Below the pieces are notes generated by a model that saw only the letters and a list, made by a program, of their open reading frames with translations, did no database searches and was not told the DNA's origin. Position numbers and translations under genes: made by a program. Positions 23,110 to 30,704 of a DNA stretch of 40,350 bases are shown here, in pieces. Origin of the DNA: Lentzea indica (GTDB lineage Bacteria; Actinomycetota; Actinomycetes; Mycobacteriales; Pseudonocardiaceae); the NCBI RefSeq assembly GCF_012184385.1, contig NZ_VSRL01000060.1:1-40350 (forward strand). The letters run 5' to 3'. Each line of letters begins with the position of its first letter. Position 1 is the stretch's first letter.

Positions 23110-25081
23110 TCGGCGCCGTGCGGCCCATCGCTCGTGCGTAGAGGCCCTCGAAGCGCTCCAGGGTCGCCGCCAGCGCGTGGTGCGAGATGATCTCGCTGCT
23201 GGCGGCACCCATCCTGGCGCGCATCGGCGCGTCGTGGACGAGCGTGTGCAGGCGCTGGGCCAGCTGGTTCACGTCGCCGGGCTCGAACAGCCAGCCGTTG
23301 CGGCCGGTGTGCACGAGGTGCGGCAGGGCCATGGCGTTCGCGGCGATCACCGGCTTGCCCGCGGCCATCGCCTCCATCGTCGCGAGGCTCTGCAGCTCGG
23401 CGACACCGGGCATGACGAACAGGTCGCATCGGGCGTACGCGTCGAGCAGGTCGTCCTCGGACACGAAGCCGTGGAACCGCACGCGGTCCGTGATCTCCAG
23501 GTCGCGGGCCAGCAGCTCCCACTCCGAGCGGCACGTGCCGTCACCGACGATCTCGCCGAACGCGCCGGGCACGCGGGCCAGCGCCCGCAGGAACTCGTCG
23601 ACGCGCTTCTCCTCGTCCAGCCGCCCGACGAACAGCGCGGTCGGCCGGTCGTTGTGGGTGACCTCACGCTGGTAGCGGGCGATGTCGATGCCGCACGAGA
23701 CCGGCACCGCGCGCTCGGGGAAACCGCTCTCGTGCAGCAACTGCACGGCACGCGGCGTCGGCGCGGTCACCATGTCGGCGCGTCCGAACACGCGCGCCAG
23801 GTCGCGGTAGGCGAACTTGCGGGCCATGCCCTGCAGGAACGCCGGCACGTGCGCGTGGCTGAACAGGTTCTCCGGCATGAAGTGGTTCGTCGCGACCGTC
23901 GGAATTCCCTGGGCGACCGCGGAGTTCAGGACGAACCGGCCCACCACGAAGTGCGCCTGGACGTGCACGACGTCCGGCTTGAGCGACTTGATCAGCTCGT
24001 CGGCCGCCTTCGACGCCTGCCATGGCAGGCAGAACCGGAAGTCCGGGTAGAACGGGAGCCGGTGCGATCGCAGCCGGTGGACCGTCACACCGGGGATCTC
24101 CGCGGCTTTCGGCGAGTCGGGAGCGATGACGTGGACGTCGTGACCCTTCTCGGCCAGACCGACCGCCAGGCGTTGCGCGAAGCGCGCGGCTCCGTTGACG
24201 TCCGGCGGGAACGTGTCGGCGGCGATGACGACGCGCAGCGCGCTGGAGGTGTTCACGGGAAGCTCCGATCGAGTGTTCGGTACACGTTGTGGTTGACGAG
24301 CGAGTGCGAACACACCGCTGGCGGCGGCGAGCGCGCAGGCGATGAGCGCGGCACCGGTCCACGGGGACAGGTGCGCGGCCTCGCCGAGCAGGAAGGCACC
24401 GAGGCCGACCGCGACCAGCGGATCCACCACGGTCAGGCAGGCGACGGCGAGATGAGGGGGTCCGCCCGCGTAGGCGTGCTGGACCAGCCAGCCACCGACC
24501 GCGAGCGAGAGGGCGATGCCGAGCACGGACGCCACGTGCGAGAGCCCGAAACCGCCTTGCTGCACCGACTGCGAGACGGCGCGCATGAGCACGGACACGT
24601 ACCCGTACGCGACACCTCCGGCCGATGCGAACGCCACGGCACGGATGCGCGCGTTGGTCGTCATGGCGGCGATCACCCCAGGCACCGCTATCGCACCGAG
24701 GGCCACGAACCCTGCGGTCAGCTCGGCGTCTGGCGCGACCTGGGTCGCGGTAGCACTGCCGGACGCGAGGAACACGAACGCGCCCACGCCCACGGTTGTG
24801 AGCAGGATCGCCGGCAGTTCGCGGAAACGGCGGTCCATCAGCGCGGTCATGCCGATCGCGAGCACACCGATCGGCTGGACGACGGTGAGCGGCGCCATGC
24901 CGAGCGCGGCCGCGTGCACGCCCGCACCGGCGATGAGCAGGGCGAGCCCGCCGAGCCAGCGCGGCTGACGGAGAACGCCGACGCGCGCACCCGTCTCGGC
25001 GATCGCGTCGTGCTGCAGGCGTGCCGCGAGCGCGAAGCACACGGCGCCGAGCACGGCGAGCGTTATGGCGAGCAGGGTCAT
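23090..25081 (-). CDS. DMT/EamA-like transporter fused to GT4 glycosyltransferase
   Basis: One uninterrupted frame of 663 residues. Residues ~1-275 form about ten membrane helices of the drug/metabolite transporter type (MTLLAITLAVLGAVCFALAA at the start; VVQPIGVLAIGMTALMDRRF; LTVVDPLVAVGLGAFLLGE). Residues ~290-663 are a retaining GT4 glycosyltransferase (LRVVIAADTFPPDVNGAARF; ALFVGRLDEEKRVDEFL; the EX7E motif in ELQSLATMEAMAAGKPVIA), resembling MgtA/PimB-type mannosyltransferases. The GT could also start alone at the internal GTG in the SELPVNTSS segment (about 24256), where GGAG lies six bases upstream. ATG 25081 overlaps the DUF998 stop as ATGA. A role in cell-envelope glycolipids is an inference. 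Confidence 0.8.
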   Translation of the reverse strand: MTLLAITLAVLGAVCFALAARLQHDAIAETGARVGVLRQPRWLGGLALLIAGAGVHAAALGMAPLTVVQPIGVLAIGMTALMDRRFRELPAILLTTVGVGAFVFLASGSATATQVAPDAELTAGFVALGAIAVPGVIAAMTTNARIRAVAFASAGGVAYGYVSVLMRAVSQSVQQGGFGLSHVASVLGIALSLAVGGWLVQHAYAGGPPHLAVACLTVVDPLVAVGLGAFLLGEAAHLSPWTGAALIACALAAASGVFALARQPQRVPNTRSELPVNTSSALRVVIAADTFPPDVNGAARFAQRLAVGLAEKGHDVHVIAPDSPKAAEIPGVTVHRLRSHRLPFYPDFRFCLPWQASKAADELIKSLKPDVVHVQAHFVVGRFVLNSAVAQGIPTVATNHFMPENLFSHAHVPAFLQGMARKFAYRDLARVFGRADMVTAPTPRAVQLLHESGFPERAVPVSCGIDIARYQREVTHNDRPTALFVGRLDEEKRVDEFLRALARVPGAFGEIVGDGTCRSEWELLARDLEITDRVRFHGFVSEDDLLDAYARCDLFVMPGVAELQSLATMEAMAAGKPVIAANAMALPHLVHTGRNGWLFEPGDVNQLAQRLHTLVHDAPMRARMGAASSEIISHHALAATLERFEGLYARAMGRTAPIIALAA

Positions 25082-25653
25082 GAGGTGCGCCTCACCTGTA
25101 GTACCGCGATGGCGAAAAGGAGTCCGTAAAGCGATGCGAACAAAACGCGTTCGGTCAGCCCGCGCGCCTCGAAACCGGCGAACGAAACATGGCTGACCAG
25201 AAACGCCGCGCTCGAGACGCTCGCCGTTATTGCGACACCGAGCAGAGCCGGAAATTTGCGCGCGATGAGCACACCGGCCGCGGGCAACGCCACGAACATG
25301 ACCGCGCCGGCGTACCGGTGGATGTAGCCGGACAACGACGTCGGTGCTCCCGTGGGGTCGGTCGGGAAGATCGTCGACACGGTCAGTCCCGCCGACCACA
25401 CGCCGATCAGCCACTGCGCTGACCTGCCTACACCGCGCAGGTTGACAGCGAGCAACGCCGAGACTGCCGCGAGGCTAAGAGAGGTCGCGGCCAGCCATCC
25501 GGTGCCGTTGCGCACGAACACGTAGTCGCTGATCACGTCCGTGATCGGGTTCAGCTGCCCTGCCGACACGACATGCAGGTAGAAAATCGGAACCAGTGAG
25601 AACACCAGCCCCCCGACCACCAGTCCCCGTCTTTCCGCCCCCGTCTTGAGCAC
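25078..25653 (-). CDS. DUF998 family membrane protein
   Basis: A 191-residue integral membrane protein with about six helices. NPITDVISDYVFVRNGTGWL near residue 35 is the recognisable DUF998 signature, and IFPTDPTGAPTSLSGYIHRY in the central loop also fits. The function of the family is unknown. The start is taken at GTG 25653 with only a weak ribosome site (GAAGAG). Its stop overlaps the transporter-glycosyltransferase gene by 4 bp, so both are probably made together. Confidence 0.8.
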   Translation of the reverse strand: MLKTGAERRGLVVGGLVFSLVPIFYLHVVSAGQLNPITDVISDYVFVRNGTGWLAATSLSLAAVSALLAVNLRGVGRSAQWLIGVWSAGLTVSTIFPTDPTGAPTSLSGYIHRYAGAVMFVALPAAGVLIARKFPALLGVAITASVSSAAFLVSHVSFAGFEARGLTERVLFASLYGLLFAIAVLQVRRTS

Positions 25654-25734
25654 GTGAAAAGTCTCTTCTGATGTGGGTGATCAACCAATGGGGAACTCCC
25701 CCGAGCAAACCCTGAGGTGTCCCTGACTCCCGGG

Positions 25735-25822
25735 GGTAGGGCCAGCCCCACCTTTTTCAGCGGTCCTTCAGGAATGGACGGCGAGCCCTGCCTTCGGGCA
25801 GATCGTCACGACCGCCTAGGCT
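25735..25822 (+). promoter_or_regulatory. imperfect operator-like repeat and -10 upstream of ABC operon
   Basis: GGTAGGG (25735-25741) and CCCCACC (25746-25752) form an imperfect inverted repeat (one mismatch) around CCAG. TAGGCT (25817-25822) is a -10 candidate eight bases before GTG 25831, implying a leaderless or nearly leaderless message. Nothing else was seen in the 177-bp gap. Confidence 0.35.
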
Positions 25823-25830
25823 GACCGTTC

Positions 25831-26760
25831 GTGAGCCCGAATCCCCAGCCTGCGGTGGAAGTGTCGGGGCTGGTCAAGAGGTACGGCTCGAAGACCGCCG
25901 TTGACGGCCTCGACCTCGTTCAGCAGCCCGGCACCGTTCTCGCCCTGCTCGGGCCCAACGGCGCGGGCAAGACGACGACCGTCGAGATCTGCGAGGGGTT
26001 CCGCTCGGCCGACGACGGCACGGTGCGCGTGCTCGGCCTCGAACCCGGCTCCGAGTCGTTGCGCCCGCGCATCGGCGTGATGCCGCAGGGCGGTGGCGGT
26101 TACCCCGGCATCCGCGCCGAGGAGATGCTGCACCTGGTGGCGGCGTGCGCGGCGAACCCGCTGGATCCGAAGTGGCTGATCGACGTCCTCGGGCTCGGCG
26201 GCGCGGCTCGCACCCCGTACAAGCGGCTGTCCGGCGGCCAGCAACAAAGACTCTCACTGGCGTGCGCGTTGATCGGACGCCCTGAGCTGGTCTTCCTGGA
26301 CGAGCCGACCGCGGGCATGGACCCGCAGGCGCGCCGCCTGGTGTGGGACCTCGTGGGTGCTCTGAAGGGCGACGGTGTGTCCGTGCTGCTGACGACTCAC
26401 CTCATGGACGAGGCCGAAGCGCTGGCCGACAACGTCGTGATCATCGACGAGGGCAAGGTCGTCGCGCAGGGCTCGCCGGCCGAGCTCACCGCGAACCGGC
26501 CGGACGACCAGCAGCTGCGGTTCCGCGCCCGGCCCGGCCTGGACACGTCGTTGCTGTCCGCCGCACTGCCGGAAGGACTGAAGGTGCGCGAGGCCACGCG
26601 TGGCGGGTACGTCGTGGAGGGGTTGATCGACCCCCAGGTCGTGTCGACCGTCACGTCGTGGTGCGCGCAGCAGGGTGTGCTGGCCGAGGAGCTGACGGTG
26701 GCCAAGCGCAGCCTCGAAGACGTTTTCCTGGAGCTGACCGGCAGGGAGCTGCGTTCGTGA
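25831..26760 (+). CDS. ABC transporter ATP-binding protein (Rv1458c-like)
   Basis: A 309-residue cytoplasmic ATPase of the DrrA/CcmA-like export class. Walker A GPNGAGKTTT lies at about 40-49, the signature LSGGQQQRLSLA at about 133, and Walker B LVFLDEPTAGMDPQ at about 152. The switch histidine is in LLTTHLMDEAEAL. The C-terminal ~85 residues (from QLRFRARPGL) form the usual DUF4162-like domain. It is followed with a GTGA overlap by its permease and then ctaA, the same trio as Rv1458c-Rv1457c-Rv1456c. The substrate is unknown. Confidence 0.93.
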   Translation: MSPNPQPAVEVSGLVKRYGSKTAVDGLDLVQQPGTVLALLGPNGAGKTTTVEICEGFRSADDGTVRVLGLEPGSESLRPRIGVMPQGGGGYPGIRAEEMLHLVAACAANPLDPKWLIDVLGLGGAARTPYKRLSGGQQQRLSLACALIGRPELVFLDEPTAGMDPQARRLVWDLVGALKGDGVSVLLTTHLMDEAEALADNVVIIDEGKVVAQGSPAELTANRPDDQQLRFRARPGLDTSLLSAALPEGLKVREATRGGYVVEGLIDPQVVSTVTSWCAQQGVLAEELTVAKRSLEDVFLELTGRELRS

Positions 26761-27515
26761 CCACCTTCGCTCCCGGCACGTTCACGCCGGCGCCCGGCCG
26801 TGGCTCGCTGCCGAAGATGCTGTTCGCGCACGCCCGCACCGAGGCGATGCTGACGTTGCGCAACGGCGAGCAGATCCTGCTGACGGTGATCATCCCGCTG
26901 GCGCTACTAGTGGCGTTGTCGTTGATGCCGGTGATCCCGATGCCGGAGCCGCGCGTCGGTTCCGCCACGGCACGGATCTTCGCGCTGGCGATCATCTCCT
27001 CGGCGTTCACCGGGCAGGCCATCGCTCTGGGCTTCGACCGGCGTTACGGCGTGCTGAAGCGGCTTTCGGCGTCGGCGCTCCCCCGGTGGCTGCTGGTCGC
27101 GGGACGGGTCTGCGGGGCGCTGGTCGTCGTGGCGATCCAGATCGCGTTGCTGGCGGTCACGGCGTTGATCCTGGGCTGGAAGCTCCCGCTCTCCGGCCTG
27201 CCGTGGATGGTGCTGCTGATCATCCTGGGCACGCTGACGTTCGGTGCGCTGGGTGTGTTGCTCGGCGGGGCTCTCCGCGCGGAGATCGTGCTGGCACTGG
27301 CGAACATCATCTGGTTCGTGCTGCTGATGGTCGGGGGCGTCGCGCTGTCAGTGCCCGTCGGGTTCGTGCACCTGCTGCCGTCGGCCGCGCTGGCCCAGGC
27401 GTTGGAAACCTCTGTGGTGCACGGCACGGCACCGGGTGCAGGCCCGGTCGCAGTGCTCGTGGCCTGGGGCGTTGTCGCCGGCGCTCTGGCTACCCGGACG
27501 ACTCGTCTGACCTGA
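26757..27515 (+). CDS. ABC transporter permease (Rv1457c-like)
   Basis: A 252-residue membrane protein with six predicted helices of the ABC-2 type. Segments include ILLTVIIPLALLVALSLMPV, IFALAIISSAFTGQAIALGF, then the cytoplasmic DRRYGVLKRLSASALPRW, and VVAIQIALLAVTALILGW. The GTG at 26757 overlaps the ATPase stop. It forms an exporter with the ATPase. Association with heme A synthase genes is common in actinobacteria, but no substrate is established. Confidence 0.9.
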   Translation: MTTFAPGTFTPAPGRGSLPKMLFAHARTEAMLTLRNGEQILLTVIIPLALLVALSLMPVIPMPEPRVGSATARIFALAIISSAFTGQAIALGFDRRYGVLKRLSASALPRWLLVAGRVCGALVVVAIQIALLAVTALILGWKLPLSGLPWMVLLIILGTLTFGALGVLLGGALRAEIVLALANIIWFVLLMVGGVALSVPVGFVHLLPSAALAQALETSVVHGTAPGAGPVAVLVAWGVVAGALATRTTRLT

Positions 27516-27562
27516 GGTCGTGAGTGGTTTTGGCCGCCCTAGCGGCAAAACCACTCACGACC
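27516..27562. terminator. long inverted repeat, terminator-like
   Basis: The left arm (27516-27537, starting GGTCGTGAGTGGTTTTGG) and right arm (27542-27562, ending AAAACCACTCACGACC) pair over 21 bp with a single extra G in the left arm and a short loop. It begins right after the permease stop. The TTTT and AAAA tracts lie inside the stem. It may terminate both strands; the shape also recalls palindromic repeats seen in related genera. Confidence 0.65.
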
Positions 27563-27598
27563 GAGGCCCCCGGCACCTAGGAATCAACACAGCACGCC

Positions 27599-27611
27599 TA
27601 CGATCGTTGAC
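27599..27611 (+). promoter_or_regulatory. putative -10 for leaderless ctaA
   Basis: TACGAT (27599-27604) lies seven bases before the ctaA GTG at 27612. Transcription would start at the start codon; no ribosome site is visible. Confidence 0.4.
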
Positions 27612-28526
27612 GTGTCGAAGCTGACCGCTCTCCTCGTTTCCTGGCAGCGCGCGCTCGCGATTGCCGTCGTCATCGCGCAGGCCGGAATCGCGGTCACCGG
27701 GTCGATCGTCCGCGTGACCGGCTCCGGTCTCGGCTGCCCCACGTGGCCGGAGTGCGTCGAGGGCAGCGTCGTTCCAGTGCAGCACCCCGAGGTCGCGGCC
27801 CTGCACCAGTGGGTCGAGTTCGGCAACCGGACGCTGACGGGTGTCGTCGGCGTCATCGCGGGTCTGTGCGTGCTGGCGGCGTGGTTCAACCTGCCGCGAC
27901 GCAAGCGGGTCTTGACGCTCTCACTCATCCAGCTCGGTGGTGTGGCGCTGCAGGCGGTCGTCGGCGGCATCACGGTGCTGACAGGTCTCGCCTGGTACAC
28001 CGTGTCCGTTCACTTCATGATCTCGATGGCCCTGGTGTGGCTGGCCGTGCTGCTCGTCAGTTCGCTGTCCGAGGGCGACGGTCCGGCGCGGTTGCTGGTG
28101 CCGGCTCCGTTGATGAAGCTCCAGGTCGTCATGGCCACCGTGCTGGGCGCGCTGCTGCTCGCGGGCACGTGGGTGACGGCCGCAGGGCCGCACGCCGGTG
28201 ACGCTTCGACGCCTCGCCTGGGCGTCGAGGTGGCGACCCTCGCGCAGATCCACGCGGACCTGCTGTTCCTGTTCCTGGGCCTGCTGGTCGCGGTCGGGTT
28301 CTTCACGCGGACCCGCCCGTACTGGACGCTCGTGGGCGTCGTGCTCGCTCAGGGCGCGCTGGGCATGGTCCAGTACTGGACCGGCGTGCCGGAGGTGCTC
28401 GTGTCGATCCACGTGCTGGGCGCCGGTGCGGTTGTCGTTGCCACAGCGGCGCTGTGGACTTCTTCGCGCGAGCGCACGCACGAGGTGGAGCTGCCCGCCG
28501 GCGATCAGGCGCTCAGCAAGGCCTGA
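27612..28526 (+). CDS. ctaA: heme A synthase CtaA
   Basis: A 304-residue membrane enzyme with eight helices that oxidises the heme O methyl group to the formyl of heme A for cytochrome aa3 oxidase. It shows VRVTGSGLGCPTWPEC with the paired cysteines, HQWVEFGNRTLTG with a heme-ligating histidine, SVHFMISMALVW, QIHADLLFLFLG and SIHVLGAGAVV. These are the four histidine helices of the COX15/CtaA duplication. It follows the ABC transporter as in M. tuberculosis. Its end overlaps the convergent ankyrin gene by 22 bp. Confidence 0.95.
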   Translation: MSKLTALLVSWQRALAIAVVIAQAGIAVTGSIVRVTGSGLGCPTWPECVEGSVVPVQHPEVAALHQWVEFGNRTLTGVVGVIAGLCVLAAWFNLPRRKRVLTLSLIQLGGVALQAVVGGITVLTGLAWYTVSVHFMISMALVWLAVLLVSSLSEGDGPARLLVPAPLMKLQVVMATVLGALLLAGTWVTAAGPHAGDASTPRLGVEVATLAQIHADLLFLFLGLLVAVGFFTRTRPYWTLVGVVLAQGALGMVQYWTGVPEVLVSIHVLGAGAVVVATAALWTSSRERTHEVELPAGDQALSKA

Positions 28527-29608
28527 GCCTCCGCGTTGTCGTTGTGCCCTGCCCAGTTCGCGGGCGTCGAGTCGTAGTTCGCGTCCGTGATGGTCCGGTC
28601 GGCGCCCGCGTCGAGCAGGATCCGGATGATCGGCAGGTGGCCGCGCTCGGCCGCGAGGTGCAGCGCCGTCACGCCCTCGCCGTGCATCGGGCCGCCGAAA
28701 CCCGTGCGCTGGTTGGGGTTCGCACCCAGGTCGAGCAACGTGCGGGTGGCGTTCTCCAGCCCGCACCACGCCGCCCACGCGAGCGCCGTGCCGCGGTAGA
28801 CGTCCGCGTCGATCCTGGCGCCGCGCTTCAGCAGGTCGCCCAGCACCTCGGTGCGGTCGTTGCGCGCGGCCCAGGACAGGGCCTCGTCGAGCACTTCCTG
28901 CGGGTCGTTGGTCGGCCACCAGCGTGGGAAACCGCTGTGCGGGCGGTAATAGCCGCGCTTGGCCTCCGGTTCGGCCGCGAGGTCGAGGTTGCCCAAGCCC
29001 GCGGCCGTGCGCAGGTTCGGCGGCTGAACTCCGTGCTGCGCCAGCAGTTCGGCTACTTCCCTGTTGCCCCAGAACAACGCGACGGTGAGCGGTGTGCCGC
29101 CTTCGCCGCGTGCGTCGAGGTTGGTGCGGGCACCCTTGTCGAGCAGCGACTGGGCCAGATGCGGAAGGTTGGCGTAGGCGGCCTGGTGCAGTGCCGTCCA
29201 GCCGTGCACGTTCTGGTGATCGACGTCCGCGCCGTCGTCGAGCAGCACCTGGACCAGACGCTCGTCGCACTTGGCCGCGGAGAGCCCGAGCAGGTCGTTC
29301 CCGTTGGTACCGCTGGCTTTCACCAGCCACGGGTCCCGCGTGATGATCGCCTTGAGCTCACCGGGGTTCTGCATCTCGATGGCCTGGTAGGCGCGGGCGA
29401 ACGGGCGCGGCTTGCGGATGTTCGCCTTCAGCGCCTTCCAGTCCTGACAACCGTGGGCCTGCGCGAGCACGATGTGAGCACCCTCGTCCGTCAGCGGTAC
29501 GTCGTCGAACACCTCGAGCGCACCGGGCACGCCGTCCCACGCGGAGGCGAGCAGTCCCCTGGCTCGTTCCTCGTAGTACTCGATGTCATCGCGAAACGGG
29601 TGCCACAT
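28505..29608 (-). CDS. ankyrin-repeat protein
   Basis: A 367-residue soluble protein with no signal peptide. From about residue 95 it contains six to eight ankyrin-type units. The clear ones are GWTALHQAAYANLPHLAQSL, GTPLTVALFWGNREVAELL, YRGTALAWAAWCGLENATRT and GVTALHLAAERGHLPIIRIL. The first ~90 residues are not repeats and look like a conserved N-terminal region of actinobacterial ankyrin proteins. ATG 29608 is preferred; GTG 29617 would add three residues. An 18-bp palindrome (GGGTGCCACATGGCACCC) covers the start. It probably binds a protein partner. It is downstream of a MarR/GbsR regulator, one to ten bases away, in one operon. Confidence 0.85.
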   Translation of the reverse strand: MWHPFRDDIEYYEERARGLLASAWDGVPGALEVFDDVPLTDEGAHIVLAQAHGCQDWKALKANIRKPRPFARAYQAIEMQNPGELKAIITRDPWLVKASGTNGNDLLGLSAAKCDERLVQVLLDDGADVDHQNVHGWTALHQAAYANLPHLAQSLLDKGARTNLDARGEGGTPLTVALFWGNREVAELLAQHGVQPPNLRTAAGLGNLDLAAEPEAKRGYYRPHSGFPRWWPTNDPQEVLDEALSWAARNDRTEVLGDLLKRGARIDADVYRGTALAWAAWCGLENATRTLLDLGANPNQRTGFGGPMHGEGVTALHLAAERGHLPIIRILLDAGADRTITDANYDSTPANWAGHNDNAEAQALLSA

Positions 29609-29618
29609 GGCACCCACG

Positions 29619-30083
29619 CTACTTCGGTGACGCGGGCCTGCGCTCCCACAAAGCGGGAAGTTCCTCTGAGAGCCAACCGTAGAGATGGTCGACGGTCCTG
29701 AGCCGCATCGCGCGCTCCGGGTCGCCGCTGAGCAACCGCATGCCGTCGTCGGTCAGCGTCTGGACGCTGGCGATCGCGTTGAGCTTGCGCTGCACGAACT
29801 CCGTCCAGGCCTTCTCGTTGATCCGGTACTCGGCCGCCTGCCTGCCGCGCCTGGTCCGCTTGGTCACCAGGCCGACGGTGACCAGGTACTTCAGGTTCGT
29901 GCTGATCGACCCGCTGCTGGCCTCCAGCTCCTGGGAAAGCTCGGCGGCGGTGCGCTCGACCGGCTGGCAGACCAGCAGGTAGCCGAGGATGCGGCCGCCG
30001 ATCAACGGGATGCCCTCCTCGGCGAAGTGGGCCGCGAACCGCTCGATCCAGGCGGACAGCCGGGTTTCCCTGCCCACGCTCAT
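29619..30083 (-). CDS. GbsR/MarR-family transcriptional regulator
   Basis: A 154-residue winged-helix regulator. GGRILGYLLVCQPVERTAAE leads into the recognition region LSQELEASSGSISTNLKYL, VTVGLVTKRTRRGRQAAEYR forms the wing, and a helical C-terminal dimerisation part follows. The family responds to small ligands or is self-regulated. Two near-identical palindromes lie upstream, between it and the divergent DinB-like gene, and are its likely operators. A -35/-10-like pair (TTGCAA, 18 bp, TACGAT) reading toward this gene overlaps the first palindrome. Confidence 0.85.
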   Translation of the reverse strand: MSVGRETRLSAWIERFAAHFAEEGIPLIGGRILGYLLVCQPVERTAAELSQELEASSGSISTNLKYLVTVGLVTKRTRRGRQAAEYRINEKAWTEFVQRKLNAIASVQTLTDDGMRLLSGDPERAMRLRTVDHLYGWLSEELPALWERRPASPK

Positions 30084-30138
30084 CAGTGATCCCTTTCGGT
30101 CGACACTGAAGTCATCGTAGCGATCTTGTCAACACTTT

Positions 30139-30189
30139 TGCAACCCCGGGGTTGCAGATTGGAGACGCTAGTGCAACCATCGGTTGCAC
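30139..30189. promoter_or_regulatory. two palindromic operators between divergent genes
   Basis: TGCAACCCCGGGGTTGCA (30139-30156, perfect) and GTGCAACCATCGGTTGCAC (30171-30189, perfect arms) share the half-site TGCAACC. Their centres are about 32 bp apart, near three helical turns, which favours cooperative binding on one DNA face. They lie between the GbsR-like gene and the DinB-like gene at 30219. Confidence 0.75.
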
Positions 30190-30218
30190 TTAATCCCGAC
30201 ACCGACAAGGACGTACCG

Positions 30219-30695
30219 ATGGACACGACCGCACTGCGCAGCGCCTACGAGAAGTTCCTTGAAGTGGCGGCGGCCCCCGACCTCGGCGACGCCGCCGACG
30301 GAGGGTGGAACGCCGATCAGGTGCTGGCCCACGTCCTCAGCGTCGACGCCGCGACCGCCGCTGTCGCACTGGGAGTCGTGTCCGGCTCGCGGCCCACCTT
30401 CGACAACCGGATCTGCCTCGACGGCTGGAACCTCGACCGGATCATCGCCGAGCACACCGGCAGGGCCGAGCTGATCGCTCACGTCCGCAGCCAGGCCGCC
30501 GTCCTCTGCGACATCGCGGACCAGCTCAGCGAGAAGGCCGCTTCTGTTCTGGTGCCGTCATTCCTGATGTCCAACGACCAGGTCGTCCTGGACCAACCGG
30601 TCTCGCTCGCCGATCTCGTCAACGGTCTCGCTGAGAGCCACGTGCCAGGGCACACCCAGCAGCTTTCCGACCTGAGGCCGATTCGCGGAAATTGA
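30219..30695 (+). CDS. DinB-like (mycothiol-dependent enzyme-like) protein
   Basis: A 158-residue, mostly helical protein. WNADQVLAHVLSVDA places a histidine at H38, and ESHVPGHTQQL adds H141 and H145, the spacing of the metal-binding triad of the DinB/mycothiol-transferase fold. Sequence beyond this is not diagnostic, so the substrate is unknown. ATG 30219 is chosen because AAGGA precedes it by about eight bases; the frame upstream runs through the two operators. It is divergent from the GbsR-like regulator, which probably controls it. Confidence 0.65.
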   Translation: MDTTALRSAYEKFLEVAAAPDLGDAADGGWNADQVLAHVLSVDAATAAVALGVVSGSRPTFDNRICLDGWNLDRIIAEHTGRAELIAHVRSQAAVLCDIADQLSEKAASVLVPSFLMSNDQVVLDQPVSLADLVNGLAESHVPGHTQQLSDLRPIRGN

Positions 30696-30704
30696 CCGTC
30701 GGCG

